64,000 bases of DNA from positions 12,865,971-12,929,970 of the forward strand of contig CM018690.1 of the NCBI GenBank assembly GCA_009363875.1, in the 5' to 3' direction. The stretch comes from Mikania micrantha (Eukaryota; Streptophyta; Magnoliopsida; Asterales; Asteraceae). The position numbers were made by a program, and so were the translations under genes. This document shows positions 43,865 to 56,100 of the stretch, piece by piece (the stretch's first letter is position 1; each line of letters opens with the position of its first letter). The notes beneath the pieces were generated by a model. The model was not told the origin of the DNA. It did no database searches and saw only the letters and a program-made list of their open reading frames with translations.

Positions 43865-46303
43865 TCATACTGGAATTTCCGGTTGTTGGAGTAACCCTGA
43901 CGGTTTCTGATATTCGACCTTAATTTTGGAGCAAGTCAGACACTTACTCACATAGGTCGCGATTTCCGACTTCATGTTCGGCCACCAGTAAGTTGTCTTC
44001 AGGTCGTGATACATTTTGTCAGAGCCTGGATGTATCGAGTATCGGCTCTTATGAGCTTCATCCATTACTACCTCTCTCAATCCCCCATAGTGTGGGATCC
44101 AAATATGATCCATTAGGTAGTAAGCTCCATCGTCTTTCTGTTTCATCTGTTTATCCATTCCTCGCATGGCCTCGAGAGTGAGGTTTTCAGTTTTCAAAGC
44201 TTCTTGTTGTGCGATCCGGATTTGATTAGGTAACTCGGAGTGGACAGTAAGTTGTAGCGCACGTACGCGTTTGGTTGTCTCTTTCCGGCTCAGTGCGTCG
44301 GCCACTACATTAGCTTTACCGGGATGATACTTGATTGCACAGTCATAATCACCTATCAGTTCGACCCATCTGCGTTGTCTCATGTTCAGTTCCTTTTGGT
44401 CGAAAATGTGTTGTAGGCTCTTATGGTCTGTGAATATCGTACACTTAGTACCGTACAGATAGTGTCGCCAGATTTTTAATGCGAACACTACGGCTCCCAA
44501 TTCCAGATCATGGGTGGTGTAATTATTCTCGTGCACCTTTACCTGTCGCGACGCATAAGCTATGACTTTCTCGCGTTGCATTAGCACACAACCAAGTCCT
44601 TGTTTCGATGCGTCGCAATAGACCACAAAATCTTCGCACCCGTCTGGTAACGATAGAATCGGTGCACTGCACAATTTCTGCTTCAACAAGTCGAAAGCAG
44701 CTTCTTGTTTCTCTCCCCATTCGAATTTCTTGTCTTTGTGCGTAAGGGAAGTCAATGATTGTGCGATCTTCGATAATCCCTCAATAAACCGCCTGTAGTA
44801 CCCGGCCAATCCCAGGAATTGCCGCACCTCAGTTGGAGTCTTAGGTGCTGCCCAGTTCTTGATTGCCTCAATCTTGGCTGGGTCTACGTGTATTCCCTTC
44901 TCGTTCACTACGTGCCCAAGGAACTGAACTTCGCGAATCCAAAAATCACATTTGGAAAACTTCGCGTATAGTTGTTCCTTCTTCAGTAGTTCCAAAACAC
45001 GTCTTAAGTGATCGGCATGTTCTTCTTGAGTCTTGGAGTAAATCAAGATGTCATCTATGAATACGATTACGAATTTATCGAGATACGGCTTACACACCCG
45101 ATTCATGAGATCCATGAATACTGTCGGTGCGTTGGTCAGTCCGAAAGGCATGACCAGAAACTCGTAATGTCCGTATCGTGTTCTGAAGGCTGTCTTTGAT
45201 ACATCTTCTTCTTGTATTCTAAGTTGATGGTAACCGGATCTTAAATCGATCTTTGAATAGTAGCTTGACCCTTGCAGTTGGTCAAACAGATCATCTATTC
45301 GTGGTAATGGACAACGATTCTTGATCGTCACCTTGTTCAACTCCCGATAGTCGATACACATATGGAATGAGCTGTCTTTCTTCTTCACAAACAAGACCGG
45401 TGCTCCCCAAGGTGAGAAGCTCGGTCGGATAAATCCTTTATCTAACAACTCCTGTAGTTGATTAGATAATTCGTGCATTTCCGTAGGAGCCAATCGGTAT
45501 GGTGCCTTAGCTATTGGTGCTGCTCCTGGTGTTAGATCTATCTGAAACTCCACTTGTCGCGCTGGTGGTAGTCCCGGTAGATCGTCAGGAAAGACTTCCG
45601 GAAAGTCGCGAACAACAGCGATGTCCTCGATCTTCCGTTCCTTCTTAGGTTGCTCGGTGATGAGTGCTAGGATAGCCGTGTATCCTTTCTTCAGATATTT
45701 GCTTGCCTTCATACAGGACATGATGTTTAACGGTATCCCGCACCGTTCTCCTTGGATTGAGATCTGCTCTCCACTTGGCAATGTGATTCGCACGATCTTC
45801 TCATTGCAAACAATCTCAGCGTGGTTTGCAGATAACCACTCCATTCCAATCACCACGTCAAAGCTCCCGAGAGTTACCGGCATCAGGTCAATCACCAGTT
45901 GATGGTCTGCTAGTGTTAGAACACATCCCTTGATGATATGTTGTGTTTCGATCAGCTTGCCGTCCGCTAACTCTATGGTGTACTTATAGTCTAGTGGTGT
46001 TGGTGTCATGTTAAGTAATTTGCTAAAGTTGCTAGAGATAAAACTCCTATCGGCACCGGTATCAAATAATATACTAGCATAGACATTATTTAAAAGAAAT
46101 GTACCTGTGACGACATTTGGATCATCTTTAGCTTCTCCCGAGCCAATCACAAAGGCTCGTCCCTTCCTTGCACCTCCTCCCCCCTTTTTCAGTTGCGGGA
46201 AATCTCTTAGCATGTGTCCCGGTTTGCCACATTCATAACACCCCTTGAGAGTGTTTTGGTTGTTGTTGTTGGGGTTGGGGTTTGATCGGCATACCTTGGC
46301 CAT
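43865..46303 (-). pseudogene. Gypsy-2 unit 1 pol: gag end, protease, RT, RNase H, integrase zinc domain
   Basis: 812 open codons. A zinc knuckle comes first (CYECGKPGHMLRDF at ~25-38), whose last Cys is Phe (46199-46201). The protease site LFDTGADRSFIS at ~80-91 is intact. RT follows (CIDYRELNKVTIKNRCPLPR, IDLRSGYHQL, FIDDILIYS at 415-418), then RNase H (YCDASKQGLG near 562, TDHKSLQHI). The integrase zinc region (EAHKSRYSIHPGSDK...CLTCSK) ends at VEYQKPSGLLQQPEIPV-stop. The Met start is created by a stop just upstream (46490-46492); the true frame runs from gag. It is identical in translation to the same part of unit 2. Confidence 0.95.
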
Positions 46304-47140
46304 GTGCCAGTTCCTTCCACAGTTAGTGCATTTGACCCTTTTACACGGGCCGAAGTGATGGAAGTTACAGGTGTTACATTTTGGGCTGTTGCCCTGGTAT
46401 CCCCCCTTGACTTGAGTGTTCGGCTGAGTGGCAGTGAAGACCTTAGCAGGTGCTGGCCGGTGTTGGGTCGGTTGCTGGGGTGAGAAGGTTCAGTTATTGC
46501 TGGGCTCCCACTTTCGCTTGGGTTCTTGGGGTTTCAGGTGTTCCCCCCTCTTAGGCAGTTTCCCTTGAGCTACTGCCTGGTCAGTCAACTTATGAGCCAA
46601 GCGAATCAGTGGTTGGATGGTGGTGTGATCGGATGCGGTCACGGTGTTCTGGATTTGTTCCGGCAATCCACTAATGAATTACTCGATCTTTTTGTACTCC
46701 GGCGTTACCATCGTCGGGCATAGCTTGCACAGTTCGTGAAATCGAGTACAATATTTCTCGATTTCGGATCCCACCATCTTGTGCACCCATAACTCTTCCT
46801 CAAGCTTCCTGATTTCATCCCGAGGACAGCATTCTTCGTGAAGCATCCTGGTGAAGTTGTCCCATGGAATGGAGTTTGCGGTTTCAAGTCCAAGGGTTTG
46901 GACGTGTGTGTTCCACCAGGTGAGGGCTGGTCCCTCCAGAGTCCCGGTGGCATACTTCACTCAGTTATCCTCCAAGCATTTAGACATGAAGAAAACGGAT
47001 TCCAGTTTCTCTATCCATCGAAGCAGTCCCACCGCTCCCTCGGTTCCTTGAAATTTGTGTGGATGACAACTCAGAAAAGCTTTGAACGAGCATCCCTTTG
47101 CAGCATTCCCATGAGATCCTGTGTATCGAGACGGATTATC
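46304..47140 (-). pseudogene. Gypsy-2 unit 1 gag
   Basis: The gag domain begins near CSFKAFLSCHPHKFQGTEG (~47100), then WIEKLESVFFMSKCLEDN, TGA (46961-46963), VKYATGTLEGPALTWWN, LEEELWVHKMVG, RFHELCKLCP, TAA (46679-46681), FISGLPEQIQNTVTAS. A third stop TGA (46490-46492) interrupts EPSNN-TFSPQQ; it is present in unit 1 only. All three fit C-to-T changes of CGA, CAA and CGA. It includes a zinc knuckle CTNCGRNWHMAKVC near 46285-46330. Confidence 0.9.
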
Positions 47141-47166
47141 AGGTGTTAGTGTTAACGTTGCCTATA

Positions 47167-47382
47167 CTAAGTTAGTCTGGTTAGGCAGGTGTTAGTACCG
47201 TTATTAGTGCCACTAGTCTCGCTAGCGAGACGATTTGCCTCGTACTCTGCAATTACTTTGTTGACTCGTCTGTCAACCATTAACTTGATTCTTGCCGCTT
47301 CGGCCTTGCGTCTAGGGTTGCGAACATAGGGTCCCTTTCCAGACATGGTTCTGTATGGAAAGGTGAGAACGTTAGTTAGCAT
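47167..47382 (-). CDS. Gypsy-2 unit 1 short ORF at the start of gag
   Basis: A 71-codon frame that probably is the gag N-terminus. From the second Met it reads MSGKGPYVRNPRRKAEAAR, Arg/Lys-rich and helical (IKLMVDRRVNKVIAEYEANRLAS). It ends before the CSFKAFL block, in sequence with further stops. No separate function is evident. Confidence 0.5.
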   Translation of the reverse strand: MLTNVLTFPYRTMSGKGPYVRNPRRKAEAARIKLMVDRRVNKVIAEYEANRLASETSGTNNGTNTCLTRLT

Positions 47383-47594
47383 AAATTAGAGTGTTAGCCA
47401 ATTGTCATGTCAGATGTCATGTTAGCCATCAACCATGGTCACAATACAATACAATAAATAAGCAAGACATCATTCTCATTAATAATAACAGTTTTGAGTA
47501 CAATGATTTTCAAAAGAGATACTACAAAATTCGCATGAGCACATCCCGCTCGGTTAAGTAATACAAAAGTAGAATACTGAAATAGAAATCCTAA
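47383..47594 (-). other. Gypsy-2 unit 1 spacer between extra ORF and gag
   Basis: About 210 bp, AT-rich, no ORF. Repeated at 55889-56100. Confidence 0.5.
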
Positions 47595-48407
47595 CTAGAC
47601 AATCGTGGAGTGTGAATCTCCACTATCGGCAGGGCCATCATCGTCCTCCTCATTAGGATCCTCGTCTGGATCCTCGTCAAAATCTCCCTCTTCGAGATCC
47701 TCCGCCTCGAATTGGGGTTCTGGCTCAGGCTGTGGCTCCACTATGAACTGTTCGACCCATGCATTTAGCATGGCGTCGCTTGCCTGGATCATGGCACGAT
47801 TCTCCTCGTTGGCGTCCTCTATGGCTGCTAATCGTCCAGCGTGTCCATGTGTCACTACGGCTAAGAAATCCTACTGCTCCTCGAGCAACGTAGTCCTGTC
47901 ATGGATGTCCGTGACCTCAGCTACGATCTCCTCCTGTCGCTGGATCGCGTCCTGAGTCCTAGCGACTAACCCATCCTGTGTCCCCTCGACGCGTGCGAGC
48001 CTCTCCTCTAGATGCTCCACACGACTCTGGAGATGCTGACTATGCTCCAAGAGATCCCTAAACCCATCGGTCAATACTCGTAACTGACAGGATTCTCGTC
48101 TATAACGCGAGATCAATGCGGCGAATGCCTGTTCCATGGGCATGCCAATCGGTGGTAGGGGTGGTCCAGTAGATGCGTCACCTAACAAAGGCAACTTGGG
48201 TACTCTCTCTTCCCTCGCCCAGACAGCAAGGGTAGTAGGGTACCAGTCCCATGGTCCCCTGCTGCTCGAGGGTCGAAGCCTCTTAGATTCTTGAGCATAT
48301 ACCTGCTCCACTATATCATGGATCTTTTGCTTGTCCTCCTCGGTAAGCTCGTACTCATACGAGCGCATCCTCGTGTCCTTCCCTTTCTGGTCTTTGTTAT
48401 TGTCCAT
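47595..48407 (-). pseudogene. Gypsy-2 unit 1 extra ORF upstream of gag (acidic coiled coil)
   Basis: A frame from the ATG at 48405-48407 (MDNNKDQKGKDTRM) to the stop at 47595-47597, about 270 codons, interrupted once by TAG at 47871-47873 in the context EEQ-stop-DFLAVV (CAG to TAG). It has an N-terminal charged region, Pro-rich centre, a clear heptad region (~residues 110-180: FRDLLEHSQHLQSRVEHLEE, RLARVEGTQDGLVARTQ) and an Asp/Glu-rich tail (DEDPDEDPNEEDDDG). There is no zinc knuckle or protease motif and no membrane segment. It is separated from gag by ~210 bp. No family is recognised. Confidence 0.6.
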
Positions 48408-48544
48408 TCCTGCGTTTTAAATCAAATAAGTAGCAACATATGATAACAGAAAATTATTGTTGTGTAATTTCTAGTGTAGTGTCTAGTGTAGAGCAAGGCT
48501 ATAGTCTAAGTTCACTATATGCAAACCTAGTTCCCTATAACCAA
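48408..48544 (-). other. Gypsy-2 unit 1 leader
   Basis: The ~140 bp between the primer site and the extra ORF. No structure was identified by eye. Confidence 0.5.
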
Positions 48545-48558
48545 GGCTCTGATACCAG
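48545..48558 (-). other. Gypsy-2 unit 1 primer-binding site
   Basis: Minus-strand CTGGTATCAGAGCC two bases from LTR 2; Met-tRNA type. Confidence 0.92.
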
Positions 48559-48560
48559 TC

Positions 48561-51269
48561 TGTCACATCCCCAAATTCCCACTCGTGGTGTTAGTCCACG
48601 TGGGTGTGACGTGGCCAGGATCACAGCTCAAGGTCATATAGAACGACTCCATATGAGTTACACAATCACACAGATTTGTAAAATGAACATGTATTCCAAT
48701 AAGCAGCGGAAATGTTTTAACTAAAGCAGCGGAATTAAATATGAAATAGTACAGCAGAAATGTAATTGTATCAGACACTACATAGTTAAATTGTTTAAAA
48801 ACAAATCAAATGCACACAACAGCCTAGGACACGAGTCTATATGCCAATCAGACTCCTTAGGGCTTCCTTGTGCGCGTCCTAGCGTGTGCTCCAATTAGTT
48901 ACCTGAGAATACATGCGAAAACTGTCAACTAAAAAGTTGGTGAGTTCACAGGTTTAGACAGACAGAAATAATAAACAGACATATACTGGGTATGTTAAGT
49001 TTAGTAGTTGGATCTACGATCCGTGGAGTGTGTCAGTTCATCATACCGAAACTAGACTGTTCCCGTTTGCCTCCGCGGGTCATCGCTGAACCCGACATCA
49101 ACATCGAAATTACACTCGTTATGACCTCCAGTCAACATTGGTGCCGAGTGGGGTTAGTCAAACCCAGTAGTACTACGAAATTACGACTCGTTTGTAACAA
49201 CTAACGGTAAGGATAAGTGAGGACTTTAAGCGATAATAGTTACACTCGAAAATGGTTTTCACAACATACCAGTCATATATCTAAAACAGTTGCATTGTAT
49301 TCTCACCCCAATAATTTAGTAAAACAGTGTAAGAGTAAAAGTGGGGCTGTAAACTCACCTGAGTTTAGCAGAGTGTTTGTACAAGAACCGTGTAGCTCGC
49401 CGGCTAGTAGTTACCTATATCATATAGGTGTTATAAGTTTGTGTTCACATATGTGGGTCTCACAGCACCGTGTTCGAGTTCAACAACCCCGAGTTGTTTT
49501 GTGGGTCGCATTGACTGTGTTGACCGTGTTTGACCTAACGACCCGTTGGTGACGGTTTTTGATCAAGTGTTCGTGTAACGTGCAGTTTTGTGTCGTGTGA
49601 AGTGTGCGGATACCAATAATCATTTCCATGAGGAAACTCACTATTTATAGTAAGTTTCTATTTTAGGAAAGTTTCCAAATTTGGCAAGTCATGCAATAAA
49701 TCATAATCCGATTATTCTAACATGCATATTTATCCTAAATGAGCATGTTATCACAAAGCATATAGTTACACATAGCCGGTTTAGCATACTTAGCGCGTAA
49801 AAGTTTCTATAATTAGAAAGTTACTATAATAAGCATATGTCACAAAGTTTAGATGCAAATCTCCTCATAATATCATCATCCTAATTCTAAATAGGCATTT
49901 AATCATAACCGTTATGACTAGCATGCTCTTATTCACAAATTTGTAAAATAAAGTTACTATTTATAGTAATATTCAATAAAATCATACATTTGGTGATTTT
50001 AACAATTTTTAATACATCAATAACCATCCTTTTAGTTTCTAAACATCATTTTGAACATAACTTATAGATCTAAACACATGCATTAGGCCATTTCATCATA
50101 TATCAATATTTCATGATATTAAAGTTACCACAATTAGTAATAATCACATTTTGACATATCTTGCTATCCATAACACTTCTAGATCTGAGAAATCATATCC
50201 AATAACATTTCAATATCAAACTTCATGTAACTCCACCTAGATCATACATACATGTTGCTAGAACACCCATTTGTGACCAAATCATCAACATGCACATTGA
50301 CATTATCATGGATTGTCATAAAAACTCAATCTATCATCATAGATCATCAATAAACATAGGAACATCATCAAACTCAGATTCAAACAAGGGAAAATTCGTG
50401 TATGTGTGGATCTAGTGTGTGCATGCAAGCTTTAGCCTTGCATGTGGGTTTGTGTGTGTTGCATGTGTGTTTTATGCTACATAGTCTCGAGATCTACCTT
50501 CCCAAGCTTCAAACGTGTTGAGATAGTGAATGAGCAGCCTCTTGAGCTCCTAGAATCGCTCTTCGATTGGTGCAAGTGATGGTGATGGTGGTGACAAGAT
50601 CTCCCAAGCCTTCCTTGATCTTCCCAAGCTCCAAATCTATCAACAATGGCTTCCAATGCCTTCAAATGGGTGTTATGGGAGTGATAGCAGGTGGTCTTGG
50701 GGTTTAAATAGGAGATTTTGCGTATTGGATTGTATAAAATGAGTATAGTAGGGTAATCATGAGATTTACAAGATTTTTAGCTGTCAGAGGCCTCAAGCGC
50801 ATCGCGCCACGAGGGTCATCGAGGCCAGGCGTACCGCGCGAGGCAGCAGGATGAGAGGCGTTCCTTCCTCATCCGCGCGCATCGCCAGAGTGTGGAGCTT
50901 TGGGTTAGGCGTACCGCCTGGACCCTAGATCCGGCCCAATTTGGCCCATTTTCATGTTTTGGCACATTTTTCGCGTATTTCTCGATTACGGTCATCGTTT
51001 CGAGACATATGAACATCATTTCTCCTATCTTAGATTCCCTAGTACCTAAGTGTTGTGCAAGTGGACTGTGGTCTGGGTAATTTACCAACGTTCGTTATTC
51101 AAGACACGTGCGTACGTTTTACGATAATTCCTCAAATTATCGATGTGTTTGGACTGTCGTGCCACGTGTCACACTAAATATTAATAATTCCAGTGCCACG
51201 TAAGTAATAATAATACATATCATTATTAAAATAAAGTTAATGCTGACCAGGAAATTGCGAGTTGTCACA
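48561..51269 (-). repeat. Gypsy-2 LTR 2 (2709 bp)
   Basis: The middle LTR, shared as the 5' LTR of unit 1 and the 3' LTR of unit 2. It is close to LTR 3. It lacks a 10-bp GTTTGACTGT-type segment near 49510 that is present in LTR 1 and LTR 3. TATA candidate at 49642-49649. Confidence 0.95.
49642..49649 (-). promoter_or_regulatory. Candidate TATA box, Gypsy-2 LTR 2
   Basis: TATAAATA on the minus strand, same context as in LTR 1. Confidence 0.65.
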
Positions 51270-51281
51270 TCATCCCCCAGT
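51270..51281 (-). other. Gypsy-2 polypurine tract, unit 2
   Basis: Minus-strand ACTGGGGGATGA beside LTR 2, identical to unit 1. Confidence 0.88.
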
Positions 51282-51304
51282 TAATAGGAATTTCGTCCCG
51301 AAAT

Positions 51305-52012
51305 TCAGTTCGGGTTGTCGGTGTTAGCCTGGTCAGAAAATAAGTGAGGGTATTTCTTTTTCATCTGGTCCTCTCGTTCCCAGGTGTATTCCGGTCCTCT
51401 CCGTGAGTTCCATCGCACCTTAACTATCGGTATGCGACTAAGTTTCAACTTCTTGATTTCCCGGTCCATTATTTCCACCGGTTCCTCAACGAAGTGAAGT
51501 TGTTCATCAATCTGAATTTCCTCTAACGGAACTGCGAGTGTTTCGTCTGATAAGCACTTCTTGAGGTTCGACACGTGGAATACATTGTGTACGCTACTCA
51601 ATTCTTGTGGCAGCTGTAGTTCGTAGGCCACAGGGCCTATCCGTTTAGTGATTTCGAATGGTCCGATATAACGGGGGTTTAACTTTCCTCGCTTGCCGAA
51701 TCGGATCACTCCCTTCCAAGGCGAGACTTTAAGAAGTACTCGGTCTCCCACCTGGAATTCCGAAGGTTTGCGCCTCTTGTCGGCATAGCTCTTTTGTCGA
51801 TCCTTAGCCGCTGCCATTCGGTTACGTATCTGCACGATCTTTTCAGTTATTTCGTGCACGAGCTCAGGTCCGGTCAGTTGGCTTTCACCAACTTCTGCAC
51901 TTACGTCCGTAAAGTGCCTAAAAAGATGCAGCTCCGATGCTGGTGTGATAACTGTTATTGTATGAGAACTCCACCAAAGGTAGGTGAGTCTCCCAGCTGT
52001 TACCGAAGTCAA
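51305..52012 (-). pseudogene. Gypsy-2 unit 2 integrase C-terminus with chromodomain
   Basis: Same product and length as 42799-43506, including the frameshift next to GRKCRS. Residue differences by eye: KSQL versus ESQL, RRKPLEF versus RRKPSEF, LLRH versus LFRH, and NTN versus NPN at the end. The chromodomain-like tail is intact. Confidence 0.92.
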
Positions 52013-52352
52013 TCACGCATGCCCGAAGCATGTCCTCCAAAGTCTGGATGGTTCTTTCACTTTGACCATCGGTTTGCGGGTGATAAGCTGTGCTCATATC
52101 CAACCTTGTCCCGAGTGCCTTGTGTAAAGACTTCCAAAAGTGTGCCGTGAAACGGCTATCTCGGTCTGATATTATAGAGATTGGGACTCCGTGTCTGGAT
52201 ACGATTTTCTTCAAATATATACGGGTTAACTTCTCCAACTTATCGGTTTCCTTAATCGGTAAGAAGTGTGCCGATTTCGTGAGTCGATCTACGATAACCC
52301 AGATGGTATCGCAACCACTTGCTGTCTTTGGCAGCTTGATGATAAAATCCAT
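51918..52352 (-). pseudogene. Gypsy-2 unit 2 integrase core
   Basis: Same as 43379-43846, but a TAG (51918-51920) in unit 2 replaces the Glu codon after GAASF (GAG to TAG, a transversion) and truncates the frame. One residue differs (YLKKIVSRHG here, YLKEIVSRHG in unit 1). The DDE residues are present. Confidence 0.92.
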
Positions 52353-52370
52353 AGAAATCTATTCCCATTT

Positions 52371-55172
52371 TCATACTGGAATTTCCGGTTGTTGGAGTAA
52401 CCCTGACGGTTTCTGATATTCGACCTTAATTTTGGAGCAAGTCAGACACTTACTCACATAGGTCGCGATTTCCGACTTCATGTTCGGCCACCAGTAAGTT
52501 GTCTTCAGGTCGTGATACATTTTGTCAGAGCCTGGATGTATCGAGTATCGGCTCTTATGAGCTTCATCCATTACTACCTCTCTCAATCCCCCATAGTGTG
52601 GGATCCAAATATGATCCATTAGGTAGTAAGCTCCATCGTCTTTCTGTTTCATCTGTTTATCCATTCCTCGCATGGCCTCGAGAGTGAGGTTTTCAGTTTT
52701 CAAAGCTTCTTGTTGTGCGATCCGGATTTGATTAGGTAACTCGGAGTGGACAGTAAGTTGTAGCGCACGTACGCGTTTGGTTGTCTCTTTCCGGCTCAGT
52801 GCGTCGGCCACTACATTAGCTTTACCGGGATGATACTTGATTGCACAGTCATAATCACCTATCAGTTCGACCCATCTGCGTTGTCTCATGTTCAGTTCCT
52901 TTTGGTCGAAAATGTGTTGTAGGCTCTTATGGTCTGTGAATATCGTACACTTAGTACCGTACAGATAGTGTCGCCAGATTTTTAATGCGAACACTACGGC
53001 TCCCAATTCCAGATCATGGGTGGTGTAATTATTCTCGTGCACCTTTACCTGTCGCGACGCATAAGCTATGACTTTCTCGCGTTGCATTAGCACACAACCA
53101 AGTCCTTGTTTCGATGCGTCGCAATAGACCACAAAATCTTCGCACCCGTCTGGTAACGATAGAATCGGTGCACTGCACAATTTCTGCTTCAACAAGTCGA
53201 AAGCAGCTTCTTGTTTCTCTCCCCATTCGAATTTCTTGTCTTTGTGCGTAAGGGAAGTCAATGATTGTGCGATCTTCGATAATCCCTCAATAAACCGCCT
53301 GTAGTACCCGGCCAATCCCAGGAATTGCCGCACCTCAGTTGGAGTCTTAGGTGCTGCCCAGTTCTTGATTGCCTCAATCTTGGCTGGGTCTACGTGTATT
53401 CCCTTCTCGTTCACTACGTGCCCAAGGAACTGAACTTCGCGAATCCAAAAATCACATTTGGAAAACTTCGCGTATAGTTGTTCCTTCTTCAGTAGTTCCA
53501 AAACACGTCTTAAGTGATCGGCATGTTCTTCTTGAGTCTTGGAGTAAATCAAGATGTCATCTATGAATACGATTACGAATTTATCGAGATACGGCTTACA
53601 CACCCGATTCATGAGATCCATGAATACTGTCGGTGCGTTGGTCAGTCCGAAAGGCATGACCAGAAACTCGTAATGTCCGTATCGTGTTCTGAAGGCTGTC
53701 TTTGATACATCTTCTTCTTGTATTCTAAGTTGATGGTAACCGGATCTTAAATCGATCTTTGAATAGTAGCTTGACCCTTGCAGTTGGTCAAACAGATCAT
53801 CTATTCGTGGTAATGGACAACGATTCTTGATCGTCACCTTGTTCAACTCCCGATAGTCGATACACATATGGAATGAGCTGTCTTTCTTCTTCACAAACAA
53901 GACCGGTGCTCCCCAAGGTGAGAAGCTCGGTCGGATAAATCCTTTATCTAACAACTCCTGTAGTTGATTAGATAATTCGTGCATTTCCGTAGGAGCCAAT
54001 CGGTATGGTGCCTTAGCTATTGGTGCTGCTCCTGGTGTTAGATCTATCTGAAACTCCACTTGTCGCGCTGGTGGTAGTCCCGGTAGATCGTCAGGAAAGA
54101 CTTCCGGAAAGTCGCGAACAACAGCGATGTCCTCGATCTTCCGTTCCTTCTTAGGTTGCTCGGTGATGAGTGCTAGGATAGCCGTGTATCCTTTCTTCAG
54201 ATATTTGCTTGCCTTCATACAGGACATGATGTTTAACGGTATCCCGCACCGTTCTCCTTGGATTGAGATCTGCTCTCCACTTGGCAATGTGATTCGCACG
54301 ATCTTCTCATTGCAAACAATCTCAGCGTGGTTTGCAGATAACCACTCCATTCCAATCACCACGTCAAAGCTCCCGAGAGTTACCGGCATCAGGTCAATCA
54401 CCAGTTGATGGTCTGCTAGTGTTAGAACACATCCCTTGATGATATGTTGTGTTTCGATCAGCTTGCCGTCCGCTAACTCTATGGTGTACTTATAGTCTAG
54501 TGGTGTTGGTGTCATGTTAAGTAATTTGCTAAAGTTGCTAGAGATAAAACTCCTATCGGCACCGGTATCAAATAATATACTAGCATAGACATTATTTAAA
54601 AGAAATGTACCTGTGACGACATTTGGATCATCTTTAGCTTCTCCCGAGCCAATCACAAAGGCTCGTCCCTTCCTTGCACCTCCTCCCCCCTTTTTCAGTT
54701 GCGGGAAATCTCTTAGCATGTGTCCCGGTTTGCCACATTCATAACACCCCTTGAGAGTGTTTTGGTTGTTGTTGTTGGGGTTGGGGTTTGATCGGCATAC
54801 CTTGGCCATGTGCCAGTTCCTTCCACAGTTAGTGCATTTGACCCTTTTACACGGGCCGAAGTGATGGAAGTTACAGGTGTTACATTTTGGGCTGTTGCCC
54901 TGGTATCCCCCCTTGACTTGAGTGTTCGGCTGAGTGGCAGTGAAGACCTTAGCAGGTGCTGGCCGGTGTTGGGTCGGTTGCTGGGGTGAGAAGGTTCGGT
55001 TATTGCTGGGCTCCCACTTTCGCTTGGGTTCTTGGGGTTTCAGGTGTTCCCCCCTCTTAGGCAGTTTCCCTTGAGCTACTGCCTGGTCAGTCAACTTATG
55101 AGCCAAGCGAATCAGTGGTTGGATGGTGGTGTGATCGGATGCGGTCACGGTGTTCTGGATTTGTTCCGGCAA
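52371..55172 (-). pseudogene. Gypsy-2 unit 2 gag end and pol (933 codons)
   Basis: The longest open frame in the window. It starts at MPEQIQNTVTASDHTTIQ, an internal Met after the TAA that ends the gag block. It includes the zinc knuckles (CTNCGRNWHMAKVC and the damaged CYECGKPGHMLRDF), the protease DTGAD, RT with FIDD, RNase H with CDAS, and the integrase zinc region, ending at the same TGA as unit 1. It lacks the CGA-to-TGA change at 54996-54998 that truncates unit 1. Otherwise the shared 812 residues look identical. Confidence 0.95.
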
Positions 55173-55184
55173 TCCACTAATGAA

Positions 55185-55646
55185 TTACTCGATCTTTTTG
55201 TACTCCGGCGTTACCATCGTCGGGCATAGCTTGCACAGTTCGTGAAATCGAGTACAATATTTCTCGATTTCGGATCCCACCATCTTGTGCACCCATAACT
55301 CTTCCTCAAGCTTCCTGATTTCATCCCGAGGACAGCATTCTTCGTGAAGCATCCTGGTGAAGTTGTCCCATGGAATGGAGTTTGCGGTTTCAAGTCCAAG
55401 GGTTTGGACGTGTGTGTTCCACCAGGTGAGGGCTGGTCCCTCCAGAGTCCCGGTGGCATACTTCACTCAGTTATCCTCCAAGCATTTAGACATGAAGAAA
55501 ACGGATTCCAGTTTCTCTATCCATCGAAGCAGTCCCACCGCTCCCTCGGTTCCTTGAAATTTGTGTGGATGACAACTCAGAAAAGCTTTGAACGAGCATC
55601 CCTTTGCAGCATTCCCATGAGATCCTGTGTATCGAGACGGATTATC
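55185..55646 (-). pseudogene. Gypsy-2 unit 2 gag N-terminal part
   Basis: Same gag block as unit 1 with the same two stops: TGA at 55467-55469 (before VKYATGTLEG) and TAA at 55185-55187. The capsid landmarks LTWWN and RFHELCKLCP are present. Confidence 0.9.
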
Positions 55647-55672
55647 AGGTGTTAGTGTTAACGTTGCCTATA

Positions 55673-55888
55673 CTAAGTTAGTCTGGTTAGGCAGGTGTTA
55701 GTACCGTTATTAGTGCCACTAGTCTCGCTAGCGAGACGATTTGCCTCGTACTCTGCAATTACTTTGTTGACTCGTCTGTCAACCATTAACTTGATTCTTG
55801 CCGCTTCGGCCTTGCGTCTAGGGTTGCGAACATAGGGTCCCTTTCCAGACATGGTTCTGTATGGAAAGGTGAGAACGTTAGTTAGCAT
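55673..55888 (-). CDS. Gypsy-2 unit 2 short ORF at the start of gag
   Basis: Identical in translation to 47167-47382: 71 codons, Arg/Lys-rich with a helical segment. Probably the gag N-terminus. Confidence 0.5.
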   Translation of the reverse strand: MLTNVLTFPYRTMSGKGPYVRNPRRKAEAARIKLMVDRRVNKVIAEYEANRLASETSGTNNGTNTCLTRLT

Positions 55889-56100
55889 GAATTAGAGTGT
55901 TAGCCAATTGTCATGTCAGATGTCATGTTAGCCATCAACCATGGTCACAATACAATACAATAAATAAGCAAGACATCATTCTCATTAATAATAACAGTTT
56001 TGAGTACAATGATTTTCAAAAGAGATACTACAAAATTCGCATGAGCACATCCCGCTCGGTTAAGTAATACAAAAGTAGAATACTGAAATAGAAATCCTAA

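Noticed and set aside
44523..44720. Short ORFs in alternative frames inside Gypsy-2 pol
   Set aside because: They overlap the clear RNase H frame and repeat in unit 2 only because the DNA is duplicated.
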